DNA of 9,206 bases from Pseudomonadota bacterium (lineage in GTDB: Bacteria; Pseudomonadota; Alphaproteobacteria; Rhizobiales; Xanthobacteraceae): the NCBI GenBank assembly GCA_021823875.1, contig JAKAMD010000118.1, positions 1 to 9,206 on the forward strand, given 5' to 3'. A model generated the notes under the pieces. It saw only the letters and a program-made list of their open reading frames with translations. It made no database searches and was not told where the DNA came from. Positions 1-5,190 of this stretch are shown in pieces; within the stretch, counting starts at the first letter, position 1; each line of letters starts with the position of its first letter. Position numbers and translations under genes: made by a program.

Positions 1-1
1 T

Positions 2-775
2 GCCGACGCGGTGAACTTCATCGCGCGCGCCAAGGCGGAAGGTGCTGACTTCGTCTGCTTCCCGGAAAGCTATCCGGGCCCCTGGCGCATGCCGGCAAGT
101 TTCGATCCGACACCGCGCATCGCCGAAGCCGCCGCCAAACAGGGCGTCAACGCGATCTACGGCACGCTGGAGCCACTCAGCCACAACGAAGGCACCGCCT
201 ATAATCTGACCTGCATGGCCTATGGCGACGGGCGTGCGCCAGTTTCCTACCGCCGCACCCATCCGAACGGGCCCTGGATCTATACCGGCGGCAAGTGGTG
301 GGAATTTCAATACGTGGCGGGCAACGAATTCCCGGTCTTCGACACCGCACATGGCAAGGTCGGTCTCGCCATGTGCAGCGAGGCCTATATGCCGGAGGTA
401 ACGCGGGCACTGGCGCTGCGCGGCGCCGAATTGATCTTCATGCCAGCCGGCTCCGACAAAGGAAAGCTATGGGCAAGCTGGCGCAACCTGATCTGGTCGC
501 GCGCGATCGAAAACCTCGCCATCGTGGTAACGACGCAGAACCTGTTCAGCCATGCCGAGCGCGGGCTCGCCATGGTGGCGGCGCCGGAGGAAATATTGTT
601 CGAGAGCACGGCGGCCGGCTTCTATGTGGTGGACGTGAGCCTGGAGCGCGCACGCGAAATGCGCACGACGGCCGACCGCGTCACCTCTTCGCAGCATTAC
701 GGTGCCAAGCAGGGCGTGCTTGGCCCGCAATGGCAGCGGCCGGAATTGCGCGAGACCATGTATCCGCGGGGGTAG
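2..775 (+). CDS. Carbon-nitrogen hydrolase (nitrilase superfamily), 5'-truncated by window edge
   Basis: Members of this superfamily hydrolyse C-N bonds of nitriles, amides or carbamoyl compounds with a Glu-Lys-Cys triad; the substrate here cannot be named. The reading frame is open from base 2, so the true start lies upstream, and about 255 codons are visible. Numbering from the GTG at 11, the catalytic Glu is E19 in FPES and the nucleophile is C122 in GLAMCSEAY, followed by the usual ALRGAELIFMPAG strand. The second block reads YRRTHPNGPW (residues 80-89). The usual Y-R-K-x-H lysine position is therefore Arg (R82), which is odd. The family typically has 260-340 residues, so probably only a short N-terminal piece is missing. 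An intergenic palindromic repeat begins 6 bp after the stop. The superfamily assignment is secure; the exact activity is open. Confidence 0.9.
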   Translation, partial: ADAVNFIARAKAEGADFVCFPESYPGPWRMPASFDPTPRIAEAAAKQGVNAIYGTLEPLSHNEGTAYNLTCMAYGDGRAPVSYRRTHPNGPWIYTGGKWWEFQYVAGNEFPVFDTAHGKVGLAMCSEAYMPEVTRALALRGAELIFMPAGSDKGKLWASWRNLIWSRAIENLAIVVTTQNLFSHAERGLAMVAAPEEILFESTAAGFYVVDVSLERAREMRTTADRVTSSQHYGAKQGVLGPQWQRPELRETMYPRG

Positions 776-780
776 AGCTC

Positions 781-887
781 GTCATTCCGGGACGGCGCCG
801 CAGGCGTCGGACCCGGAATCCAGACACAAGCTCGGAACGGATTTCTGGATTCCGGGTTCGCGCACTTCATGCGCGCCCCGGAATGAC
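781..887. repeat. Intergenic palindromic repeat (Bradyrhizobium-type GTCATTCCGG element)
   Basis: A nested inverted repeat of about 107 bp fills most of the gap between the nitrilase-family gene and nudC. The outer arms are GTCATTCCGG (781-790) and CCGGAATGAC (878-887). An inner perfect 14-bp pair, ACCCGGAATCCAGA (811-824) and TCTGGATTCCGGGT (844-857), encloses a 19-nt loop. I recognise the GTCATTCCGG...CCCGGAATC layout from intergenic repeats dispersed through Bradyrhizobium and relatives. As RNA it would fold into a long branched hairpin that could protect or end the upstream transcript. There is no T-tract, so it is not called a terminator. Confidence 0.8.
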
Positions 888-939
888 AGGAATGTGACGC
901 GTTGCGCAAATCCGGCGGCCATGCGATTTTCCCGTCCGC

Positions 940-1890
940 ATGTCCCCGCGACTCGATCTCGGTCCCAAACCCAGCCTCGGTTATGTCGACAGCCGCATCG
1001 AGCGCGCCGCCGAGCGGCGCGGCGACAAGGCCGGCATTGCCGCGCTCACCGCCGCGGCGGAGGCGCGCGCCTATGTGATCGGTGGCGACCGCGTGGTGGC
1101 CAACAAGTCGTCCTCGCTCAGCGATCCACTGTTCACGCTCGACCAAGCGCGCGCGCTCGGCACCGTCACCGAAACGGTGTTCCTGGGGCTGATCGACGGC
1201 GTCCCGCGCTTCGGCGTCGGACTCGAGCCGGCAACTGCGGAAGCCTTGAAGGAACGCGATGCCTACCTCGTCACCGACCTGCGCTCGATCGCGGTGCAGG
1301 GGCTGGTCGCGCCCGAGCACCTGCCGCCGATCGCGGAAGCCAAGGCGATCCTGCACTGGCACCTGCGCCACCGTTTCTGCGCCAATTGCGGCACGCTCAC
1401 CCATAGCGTCGATGCCGGCTGGCGGCGCGACTGCCCCAACTGCGAGACGCAGCATTTCCCGCGCACCGATCCGGTGGTGATCATGCTGGCGGCCAAGGGC
1501 GACCGCTGCCTGCTTGGGCGTTCACCGCGCTTCGCGCCGACCATGTGGTCGTGTCTCGCCGGGTTCATGGAACCGGGCGAAGCGATCGAGGACGCCGTCC
1601 GGCGCGAGACGCTGGAGGAGGCCGGTATCGTCACCGGGCGCGTGCGCTATTTCGCCTCGCAGCCCTGGCCGTTCCCGATGTCGCTGATGATTGGCTGCCA
1701 TGCCGAGGCGCTGAGCGAAACCGTCACGGTCGATCGCGTCGAACTCGAAGACGCACGCTGGTTCAGCCGCGACGAGGTCATCCGCATGATGTTGCGCCAG
1801 CACGAGCACGGCCTGACCATGCCGCCGCCGGTGGCGATCGCCTATCACATCATCCGCGCCTGGACCGAGGGCAGAACGGGCTTTGACTGA
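940..1890 (+). CDS. nudC: NADH pyrophosphatase / NAD-capped RNA decapping Nudix hydrolase
   Basis: NudC cleaves the pyrophosphate of NAD(H), giving NMN(H) and AMP, and removes NAD caps from RNA in the cytoplasm. The 316-residue product has every family mark. An N-terminal NUDIX-like domain spans about residues 1-135. A zinc ribbon follows with C147/C150 (CANC) and C165/C168 (CPNC). The Nudix domain carries a complete box from G208 to I230 (G-x5-E-x7-RE-x2-EE-x-G-I). The NudC signature SQPWPFPMS at 240-248, which sets dinucleotide specificity, completes the set. The ATG at 940 is the only usual start after an in-frame stop at 895-897; no clear Shine-Dalgarno sequence is visible. The stop overlaps the start of the following kinase remnant by 8 bp, suggesting an original two-gene operon. 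Confidence 0.97.
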   Translation: MSPRLDLGPKPSLGYVDSRIERAAERRGDKAGIAALTAAAEARAYVIGGDRVVANKSSSLSDPLFTLDQARALGTVTETVFLGLIDGVPRFGVGLEPATAEALKERDAYLVTDLRSIAVQGLVAPEHLPPIAEAKAILHWHLRHRFCANCGTLTHSVDAGWRRDCPNCETQHFPRTDPVVIMLAAKGDRCLLGRSPRFAPTMWSCLAGFMEPGEAIEDAVRRETLEEAGIVTGRVRYFASQPWPFPMSLMIGCHAEALSETVTVDRVELEDARWFSRDEVIRMMLRQHEHGLTMPPPVAIAYHIIRAWTEGRTGFD

Positions 1891-2105
1891 GCGCAACTCA
1901 CCCGCGCCGAAAGTCCTCTGCGCCGGCATCGCGGTGCAGGACATCGTGATGCGGGTGGCGCAATTCCCGGCACCCGGCACCAAAGTGGTGGCGAGCGATT
2001 TCATCATCATCGGCGGCGGCTGCGCCGCCAATGCCGCGCTTCGGGGGTGCCGGCGCGGCGGCCCGCCGCGCCGAGGTGGAAGCGTTTCTGCGCCGGCAAG
2101 CGTAG
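1883..2105 (+). pseudogene. PfkB/ribokinase-family sugar kinase remnant with large internal deletion
   Basis: Both ends of a PfkB-family kinase gene survive but the middle is gone. From the TTG at 1883, in frame, the protein reads as a typical N-terminus: VLCAGIAVQDIVMRV, then FPAPGTKVVASDF and the glycine-rich IIIGGGCAANAA, ending near 2039. The sequence then continues in another frame (codons from 2040) as FGGAGAAARRAEVE and AFLRRQA followed by TAG at 2103-2105, which resembles a PfkB C-terminus. Family members have about 300 residues. About 52 N-terminal and 21 C-terminal codons remain, so some 225 codons were lost, including the ATP site and catalytic Asp. Both remnants are on the same strand but out of frame, so no active kinase is possible. 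Continuing in the first frame gives an Arg/Gly-rich tail to 2224 that I regard as meaningless. The C-terminal assignment rests on a short motif. Confidence 0.75.
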
Positions 2106-2107
2106 CG

Positions 2108-2263
2108 CTATTGCTTCACCGGACAGGGCGCGCCGCAGGGCGCGCAGGCGCCGGCGAAATCCTCCGGCGATACTGCGCGGCCGCTCGAAGCGCTGGCGAG
2201 ATGCTGCATCACCACCAGCGCTAAGCCCAACACGACAACGGCCAAATAGACCTTGCGCATCAT
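2108..2263 (-). CDS. Small exported cysteine-motif peptide (51 aa), unknown function
   Basis: This short gene is last in the minus-strand sulfur operon. It starts at ATG 2263 (a second ATG follows directly) and stops with TAG at 2110-2108. An AAGGA Shine-Dalgarno sequence lies 6 nt upstream (2274-2270), among the best ribosome sites in the window. The product begins MMRKVYLAVVVLGLALVVMQ, a positively charged start followed by a hydrophobic stretch of about 15-18 residues, ending in HLASASS with a possible signal peptidase site after ASA. The remaining tail of about 25 residues ends with C40, C43 and C47 (CAPCGAPC, C-x2-C-x3-C). I do not recognise a family. It could be a periplasmic or membrane-anchored thiol peptide handling sulfane sulfur, a metal-binding peptide, or a small redox partner of the transporter. 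Its stop lies 2 bp from the stop of the convergent kinase remnant. Confidence 0.65.
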   Translation of the reverse strand: MMRKVYLAVVVLGLALVVMQHLASASSGRAVSPEDFAGACAPCGAPCPVKQ

Positions 2264-2274
2264 CTATTTTCCTT

Positions 2275-2323
2275 GCGCATGACCTATTCCGAAAACCGGT
2301 GCCCACTTTTCGGGATCATGCGC
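2275..2323. repeat. Rhizobiales palindromic intergenic repeat (GATCCCGAAAAGTGGGCACCGG type)
   Basis: An imperfect palindrome fills the gap between the transporter stop and the small peptide gene. The outer arms are GCGCATGA (2275-2282) and TCATGCGC (2316-2323). Inside, CCGAAAACCGGTGCCCACTT gives a partly self-complementary core. I recognise this as a very common short repeat of Rhizobiales genomes. It lies inside the operon, so its RNA hairpin may stabilise the upstream message or lower expression of the last gene. The decamer CCTTGCGCAT occurs at 2271-2280 and again at 2251-2260, at the start of the small gene. Confidence 0.8.
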
Positions 2324-3474
2324 TAGTCGCGCGACAGGCCGAACAGCGGCCGCAGGCGAATGCCGAGCGCGCTGCCGGCCAGCGCCGCAGCGAACCAGAC
2401 CCAGCCGTGCAGCGAGCCGGAGGCGACGCCGCTGACAAAGGCGCCGATGTTGCAGCCGAAGCCGAGGCGCGCCCCCCAGCCCATCAACAGCCCGCCGATC
2501 AGCGCAGCGACAAGCGAATTGGCCGGCGGCCATTTGGCGGATGCAAACGACCCGCCGGCGGCGGCCGCCGCCATGGCCCCCAACAGCACGCCGAAATCGG
2601 TCAGGCTCGAGGTGTCGGAAAGAATCGACGAATTGAGCGCATGCTTGGGGCCGGGCCATTGCCAGAACGCTGCATGCGAAAGATCGAAGCCGAGCGCGGT
2701 CGCGATCTTGGCGCCCCACACCGTGTAACCGAAAGTGACGCTCCATGGATGGCCGCCGGCGGCGAAGGCGCCGATGCAGAGCAGGCCGATGATGATGCCG
2801 CCGAAAACATAATTGCGCGAAGGCCGGTAGTTGCCGCCGCGCGCGTGCGCGACCAGCGCCAGTACGCCGGCGACCAAGGCCAGGCTCATGAGCGTCACCG
2901 CCAAGCCGCCCCAGGGGCCGAAGCTGGCCGAGGCGAGGATCGGATTGATGCCGCCGAGCTTGAGGAAGGTCGGCAACGACAGGCTGCCGGCGACGCAACC
3001 GACGATGAAACCAAGGAGCGCGATCAGCATACGGCCCGAACCGGCGCCGGCAGTGTAGAGCGTGCCAGAGCCGCAGCCATTGGCGAGTTGCATGCCGACG
3101 CCGAAGGTGAAGGCGCCAATCACCAGCGACGGTCCAATCGGCGCGATGGCGCCACCGAAGAATTGCGGCTTCAGCGTCGCCACCGGCACGATGGCGACTG
3201 CGGCGACCGCGATCACGATCAGGCCGCCGATCATGCCGCCGGCCTCTCCACGCGTCAGGAAACGGCGCCAGGCGGCGGTGTAACTGAACTCGGCCTTGAA
3301 GAAGGCGATGCCGAGGCAGAAGCCGACCAGAATCAGCGCACCCGACGCCGGTTGATGGTCGAGCAGCACCAACGTCACCAGGATGGCGGTGGCGATGACC
3401 GAGAGCCCGAGGAAGAGACGATCGATTTTTGTGGTGGCGCCAGCGGTCGGCGTGGCGAGTGTGACGGTCGACAT
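2323..3474 (-). CDS. YeeE/YedE (TsuA-type) sulfur-compound transporter
   Basis: YeeE/YedE proteins are membrane channels. Characterised TsuA imports thiosulfate, passing it between conserved cysteines along the pore. This 383-residue protein is strongly hydrophobic, with about nine to ten membrane segments separated by short loops, and shows internal two-fold layout: GANGCGSG-type turns recur as NGCGSGTLYTAG (C134) and GARLGFGCNIGAF (C341). Other cysteines are C53, C160 and C233. C134 and C341 match the family's two Gly-Cys motifs; whether the third pore cysteine is kept needs an alignment. The start is ATG 3474, with only a weak AAAG-like ribosome site. It follows the exported rhodanese by about 90 bp on the same strand, the usual partnership for this family. 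The ion carried is inferred as thiosulfate or a related sulfur anion. Long open frames on the opposite strand are codon-bias shadows. Confidence 0.92.
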   Translation of the reverse strand: MSTVTLATPTAGATTKIDRLFLGLSVIATAILVTLVLLDHQPASGALILVGFCLGIAFFKAEFSYTAAWRRFLTRGEAGGMIGGLIVIAVAAVAIVPVATLKPQFFGGAIAPIGPSLVIGAFTFGVGMQLANGCGSGTLYTAGAGSGRMLIALLGFIVGCVAGSLSLPTFLKLGGINPILASASFGPWGGLAVTLMSLALVAGVLALVAHARGGNYRPSRNYVFGGIIIGLLCIGAFAAGGHPWSVTFGYTVWGAKIATALGFDLSHAAFWQWPGPKHALNSSILSDTSSLTDFGVLLGAMAAAAAGGSFASAKWPPANSLVAALIGGLLMGWGARLGFGCNIGAFVSGVASGSLHGWVWFAAALAGSALGIRLRPLFGLSRD

Positions 3475-3517
3475 GCGTTGCTTTCGATATTTTCAGAAAT
3501 GGCCCGGTCACCTTGAA

Positions 3518-3538
3518 GTGCGAGCACGATGCACGCAC
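3518..3538. repeat. Intercistronic hairpin between rhodanese and transporter genes
   Basis: GTGCGAGCA (3518-3526) and TGCACGCAC (3530-3538) form 9-bp arms with one mismatch around a 3-nt loop. It lies 26 bp after the rhodanese stop and 44 bp before the transporter start. There is no T-tract on either side, so it is more likely an RNA-processing or stability hairpin, or chance, than a terminator. Confidence 0.4.
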
Positions 3539-3564
3539 CTCGAAGGATGACGGGGAGCGTTTGG

Positions 3565-4557
3565 TTACGAGCCGAGACCGAGCGCCTTCTTCAAGTCGTC
3601 CCACTTGGTGCGCGCGGAGGCGATCGGACGATGCGCATCGGCGGTCCATTCGACCATCGAGCCGTCGTAGAGCGCGACGTTCTTGCGGCCGAGCACTTCG
3701 TGCAGCACGAACCAATCGGTCGCCGCCCAGTGGCCGGTGTTGCAGTAGCTCACTGCCGGCTTGTCGGTAGGCACCGACGCGGCGAGCTTGGCGAGCTCGG
3801 CCTTCGGCTTCAGCCGGTTGGTCTTGGCATCATAGAAGTCCGCATTGCTGAGATTGACCGCACCCGGAATGTGGCCATAGGCCTTGGCCCCCGGCGCCTT
3901 CACCTTGCCGAGGAAGAAGGCGGCCGGCCGCGCATCGATCAGCGTGGCGTTGTGCGCGGTCTCGATCTTCTGCACGTCGCTGACAGTCGCCAGCAGGCTG
4001 TTGTCGAGCTTGACGTTGAAGATGGTGGCCGACGGCTGATGCGCGCCGCTGTCGAACGGCAGGCCGGCGGCTTTCCAGGCGGCGACGCCGCCGTCGAGAA
4101 TGGAGACGTTCTTCAAGCCGGCGACCTTGAGCGTCCAATAGACGCGGGCGGCCGAGCCGAAATCGGTAAAGCTGACGCCGGCCGGCACTACGATGACGCG
4201 CGTGCCCTCGTCGATGCCAAGATTGCCGATCAGCGCTTCCAGCTCCGGCACGCCCGGCAGCATGAACGGCACGTTGTGACGGGTCACGCGCCAGCCGCCT
4301 TTGTCGTAGTCGGTGTGTACGCTGCCGGGGATGTGCGCGGCGAGATAGGCCTTGGTGCCGCCGCCGTCGATGACCGAGCGGACGTCGAGCACCACCTGAT
4401 GGGCGTCGTGCAGATGGCTGTTGAGCCAGCCGACGCCGACCAGCGGCGGTGTGGCTTCGTCGGCGGCGGCCGGTGCGGCCGCGATGACAGCGAACGCCAG
4501 CGCCGCCAGCAGCGGACGGAGCGCGGCACGAAGCGCCCGGTGGAATTTCTTTTTCAT
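3565..4557 (-). CDS. Exported two-domain rhodanese / sulfurtransferase
   Basis: Rhodaneses move sulfane sulfur from donors such as thiosulfate or 3-mercaptopyruvate to acceptor thiols through a cysteine persulfide. I chose ATG 4557 (330 aa): it opens MKKKFHRALRAALRPLLAAL and continues through an Ala-rich core to AAPAAADEA, a clear signal peptide with an AXA cleavage site near residue 32. It has a GGGG ribosome site 8 nt upstream. The upstream in-frame ATG at 4587 lies inside a hairpin and adds ten residues in front of the lysine-rich n-region. The N-terminal rhodanese domain (about 36-165) has VVLDVRS and AAHIPGSV but no catalytic Cys (PAGVSFTD in the loop). The C-terminal domain (about 190-310) has TLIDARP, YGHIPGAVNL and the active loop YCNTGHWAA with C272. 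That is the only cysteine in the protein. CNTGHW differs from the CRxGVT and CGSGVT loops, so the substrate is not predictable. It is first gene of the operon with the TsuA-type transporter. Confidence 0.93.
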   Translation of the reverse strand: MKKKFHRALRAALRPLLAALAFAVIAAAPAAADEATPPLVGVGWLNSHLHDAHQVVLDVRSVIDGGGTKAYLAAHIPGSVHTDYDKGGWRVTRHNVPFMLPGVPELEALIGNLGIDEGTRVIVVPAGVSFTDFGSAARVYWTLKVAGLKNVSILDGGVAAWKAAGLPFDSGAHQPSATIFNVKLDNSLLATVSDVQKIETAHNATLIDARPAAFFLGKVKAPGAKAYGHIPGAVNLSNADFYDAKTNRLKPKAELAKLAASVPTDKPAVSYCNTGHWAATDWFVLHEVLGRKNVALYDGSMVEWTADAHRPIASARTKWDDLKKALGLGS

Positions 4558-4569
4558 GATCTTGACCCC

Positions 4570-4593
4570 AAAACAAAAACCGCCCATGGGCGG
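4570..4593 (-). terminator. Terminator-like hairpin in rhodanese leader (possible attenuator)
   Basis: Read on the minus strand, the perfect 14-bp palindrome CCGCCCATGGGCGG (4593-4580) is followed at once by TTTTTGTTTT (4579-4570). It can fold as CCGCC/GGCGG with a CATG loop, and the run of U would follow the stem as in an intrinsic terminator. It sits just before the rhodanese ribosome site (4569-4566). Upstream in the same leader, CCCAT (4604-4600) could pair with ATGGG (4587-4583), disrupting the terminator stem, so an on/off switch is conceivable. The stem is short; the function is inferred. Confidence 0.45.
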
Positions 4594-4614
4594 CAGCCGA
4601 TGGGGCTTGAATTA

Positions 4615-4666
4615 GAATATTTTTCTATATAAAGACAGATGGAATACAAAAATAAGAAAAATATTC
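4615..4666. promoter_or_regulatory. Divergent operator candidate: perfect 12-bp inverted repeat in AT-rich DNA
   Basis: GAATATTTTTCT (4615-4626) and AGAAAAATATTC (4655-4666) are exact reverse complements with a 28-bp spacer, so arm centres are 40 bp apart, close to four helical turns and thus on the same face of the DNA. A further GAATA lies in the spacer at 4642-4646. The region is strikingly AT-rich against its surroundings. It lies between the divergent rhodanese operon and the Lrp/AsnC gene. Lrp-family octamers bind several AT-rich half sites in phase and wrap DNA, so this is the likely autoregulatory and operon-control site. Promoter elements for both directions probably overlap it, but I cannot assign -35/-10 boxes with confidence. 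Confidence 0.6.
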
Positions 4667-4680
4667 CAAATCCTGGCGGC

Positions 4681-4702
4681 GTTTAGACTGCCGGTTCTAA
4701 AC
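4681..4702. promoter_or_regulatory. Short inverted repeat upstream of the Lrp/AsnC gene
   Basis: GTTTAGA (4681-4687) and TCTAAAC (4696-4702) are perfect 7-bp arms with an 8-nt spacer. The repeat ends just before the GAAGG ribosome site (4706-4710) of the regulator gene. It may be a second binding site for the regulator or a leader hairpin that hides the ribosome site. Its sequence differs from the larger 12-bp repeat upstream. Confidence 0.4.
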
Positions 4703-4719
4703 TTTGAAGGAATTCGAGA

Positions 4720-5172
4720 ATGGATACCATCGACCGCAAGATCCTCGCCGTGGTGCAGCAGGACGCCTCGCTCTCCGTCGCCGAAATCGGCCAGCGCGTG
4801 GGGCTCTCATCGACGCCTTGCTGGAAGCGGCTGCAGCGGCTGGAGGCGGATGGCGTCATCACCCGCCGGGTGGCGCTGATCGACCCCGACAAGATCGGGC
4901 TCGGCATCACCGTCTTCGTGTCGATTGAGACGGGCGACCATTCGCAGGACTGGCTCAAGCGCTTCGCCGAGACGGTCGGGGCCATGCCGGAGGTGATGGA
5001 GTTCTACCGCATGGCCGGCGACGTCGATTACATGCTGCGCGTGGTGGTGCCGGATATCGCCGGCTACGACGCCTTCTACAAGAAGCTGATCGGCACGGTG
5101 CCGCTGAAGAACGTCACTTCGCGCTTCGCCATGGAGCGCATCAAGTCGACCACCGCGCTTCCGATCGCGTGA
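4720..5172 (+). CDS. Lrp/AsnC-family transcriptional regulator
   Basis: Lrp/AsnC proteins are dimers or octamers that bind DNA through an N-terminal helix-turn-helix and sense amino acids or related small molecules through a C-terminal RAM domain. The 150-residue product is full length for the family. It opens DRKILAVVQQDASLSVAEIG, with the recognition helix at about residues 30-41 (SSTPCWKRLQRLE). A linker follows with GVITRRVALIDPDKIG, then the RAM domain at about 62-142 with the MAGDVDYMLRVVVPD ligand-side segment. The ATG at 4720 has a GAAGG ribosome site 9 nt upstream. It is divergent from the rhodanese/transporter operon across an AT-rich region with phased inverted repeats, so it most likely controls that operon and itself. 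The effector is unknown; a sulfur amino acid or sulfur anion status is a reasonable guess from context. It ends 18 bp from the convergent TadG-like gene. Confidence 0.95.
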   Translation: MDTIDRKILAVVQQDASLSVAEIGQRVGLSSTPCWKRLQRLEADGVITRRVALIDPDKIGLGITVFVSIETGDHSQDWLKRFAETVGAMPEVMEFYRMAGDVDYMLRVVVPDIAGYDAFYKKLIGTVPLKNVTSRFAMERIKSTTALPIA

Positions 5173-5190
5173 AGCGCGCCGCAGCCCTCA

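Noticed and set aside
697..1455. 252-codon minus-strand frame opposite nudC
   Set aside because: It crosses the intergenic repeat and the antisense of NudC zinc-ribbon coding sequence; no domain is visible.
1883..2224. 113-codon frame taken as a complete small protein
   Set aside because: Only the first 52 codons look like protein (PfkB N-terminus). The rest is an out-of-frame Arg/Gly tail crossing the kinase C-terminal remnant and the opposite-strand small gene.
2047..3516. 489-codon open frame on the + strand opposite the transporter gene
   Set aside because: It is Arg/Ala/Gln-rich without domains or hydrophobic structure, while the minus strand encodes a complete YeeE/YedE protein with family motifs. 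GC-rich codon bias commonly opens such antisense frames.
2264..3715. 483-codon minus-strand frame overlapping the transporter and rhodanese ends
   Set aside because: It is in a different frame from both real genes and its product is an Arg/His-rich shadow without motifs.
4558..4587. Ten extra N-terminal codons for the rhodanese (start at 4587)
   Set aside because: That ATG lies inside the palindrome with its T-tract; the downstream ATG gives a proper signal peptide with a ribosome site.
3529..4632. 367-codon open frame on the + strand opposite the rhodanese gene
   Set aside because: The antisense translation shows no recognisable domain; the minus strand gives a signal peptide plus two rhodanese domains.
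5173..5190. Bidirectional terminator between the convergent Lrp-type and TadG-like genes
   Set aside because: The 18-bp gap has no stem of useful length and no T-tract.
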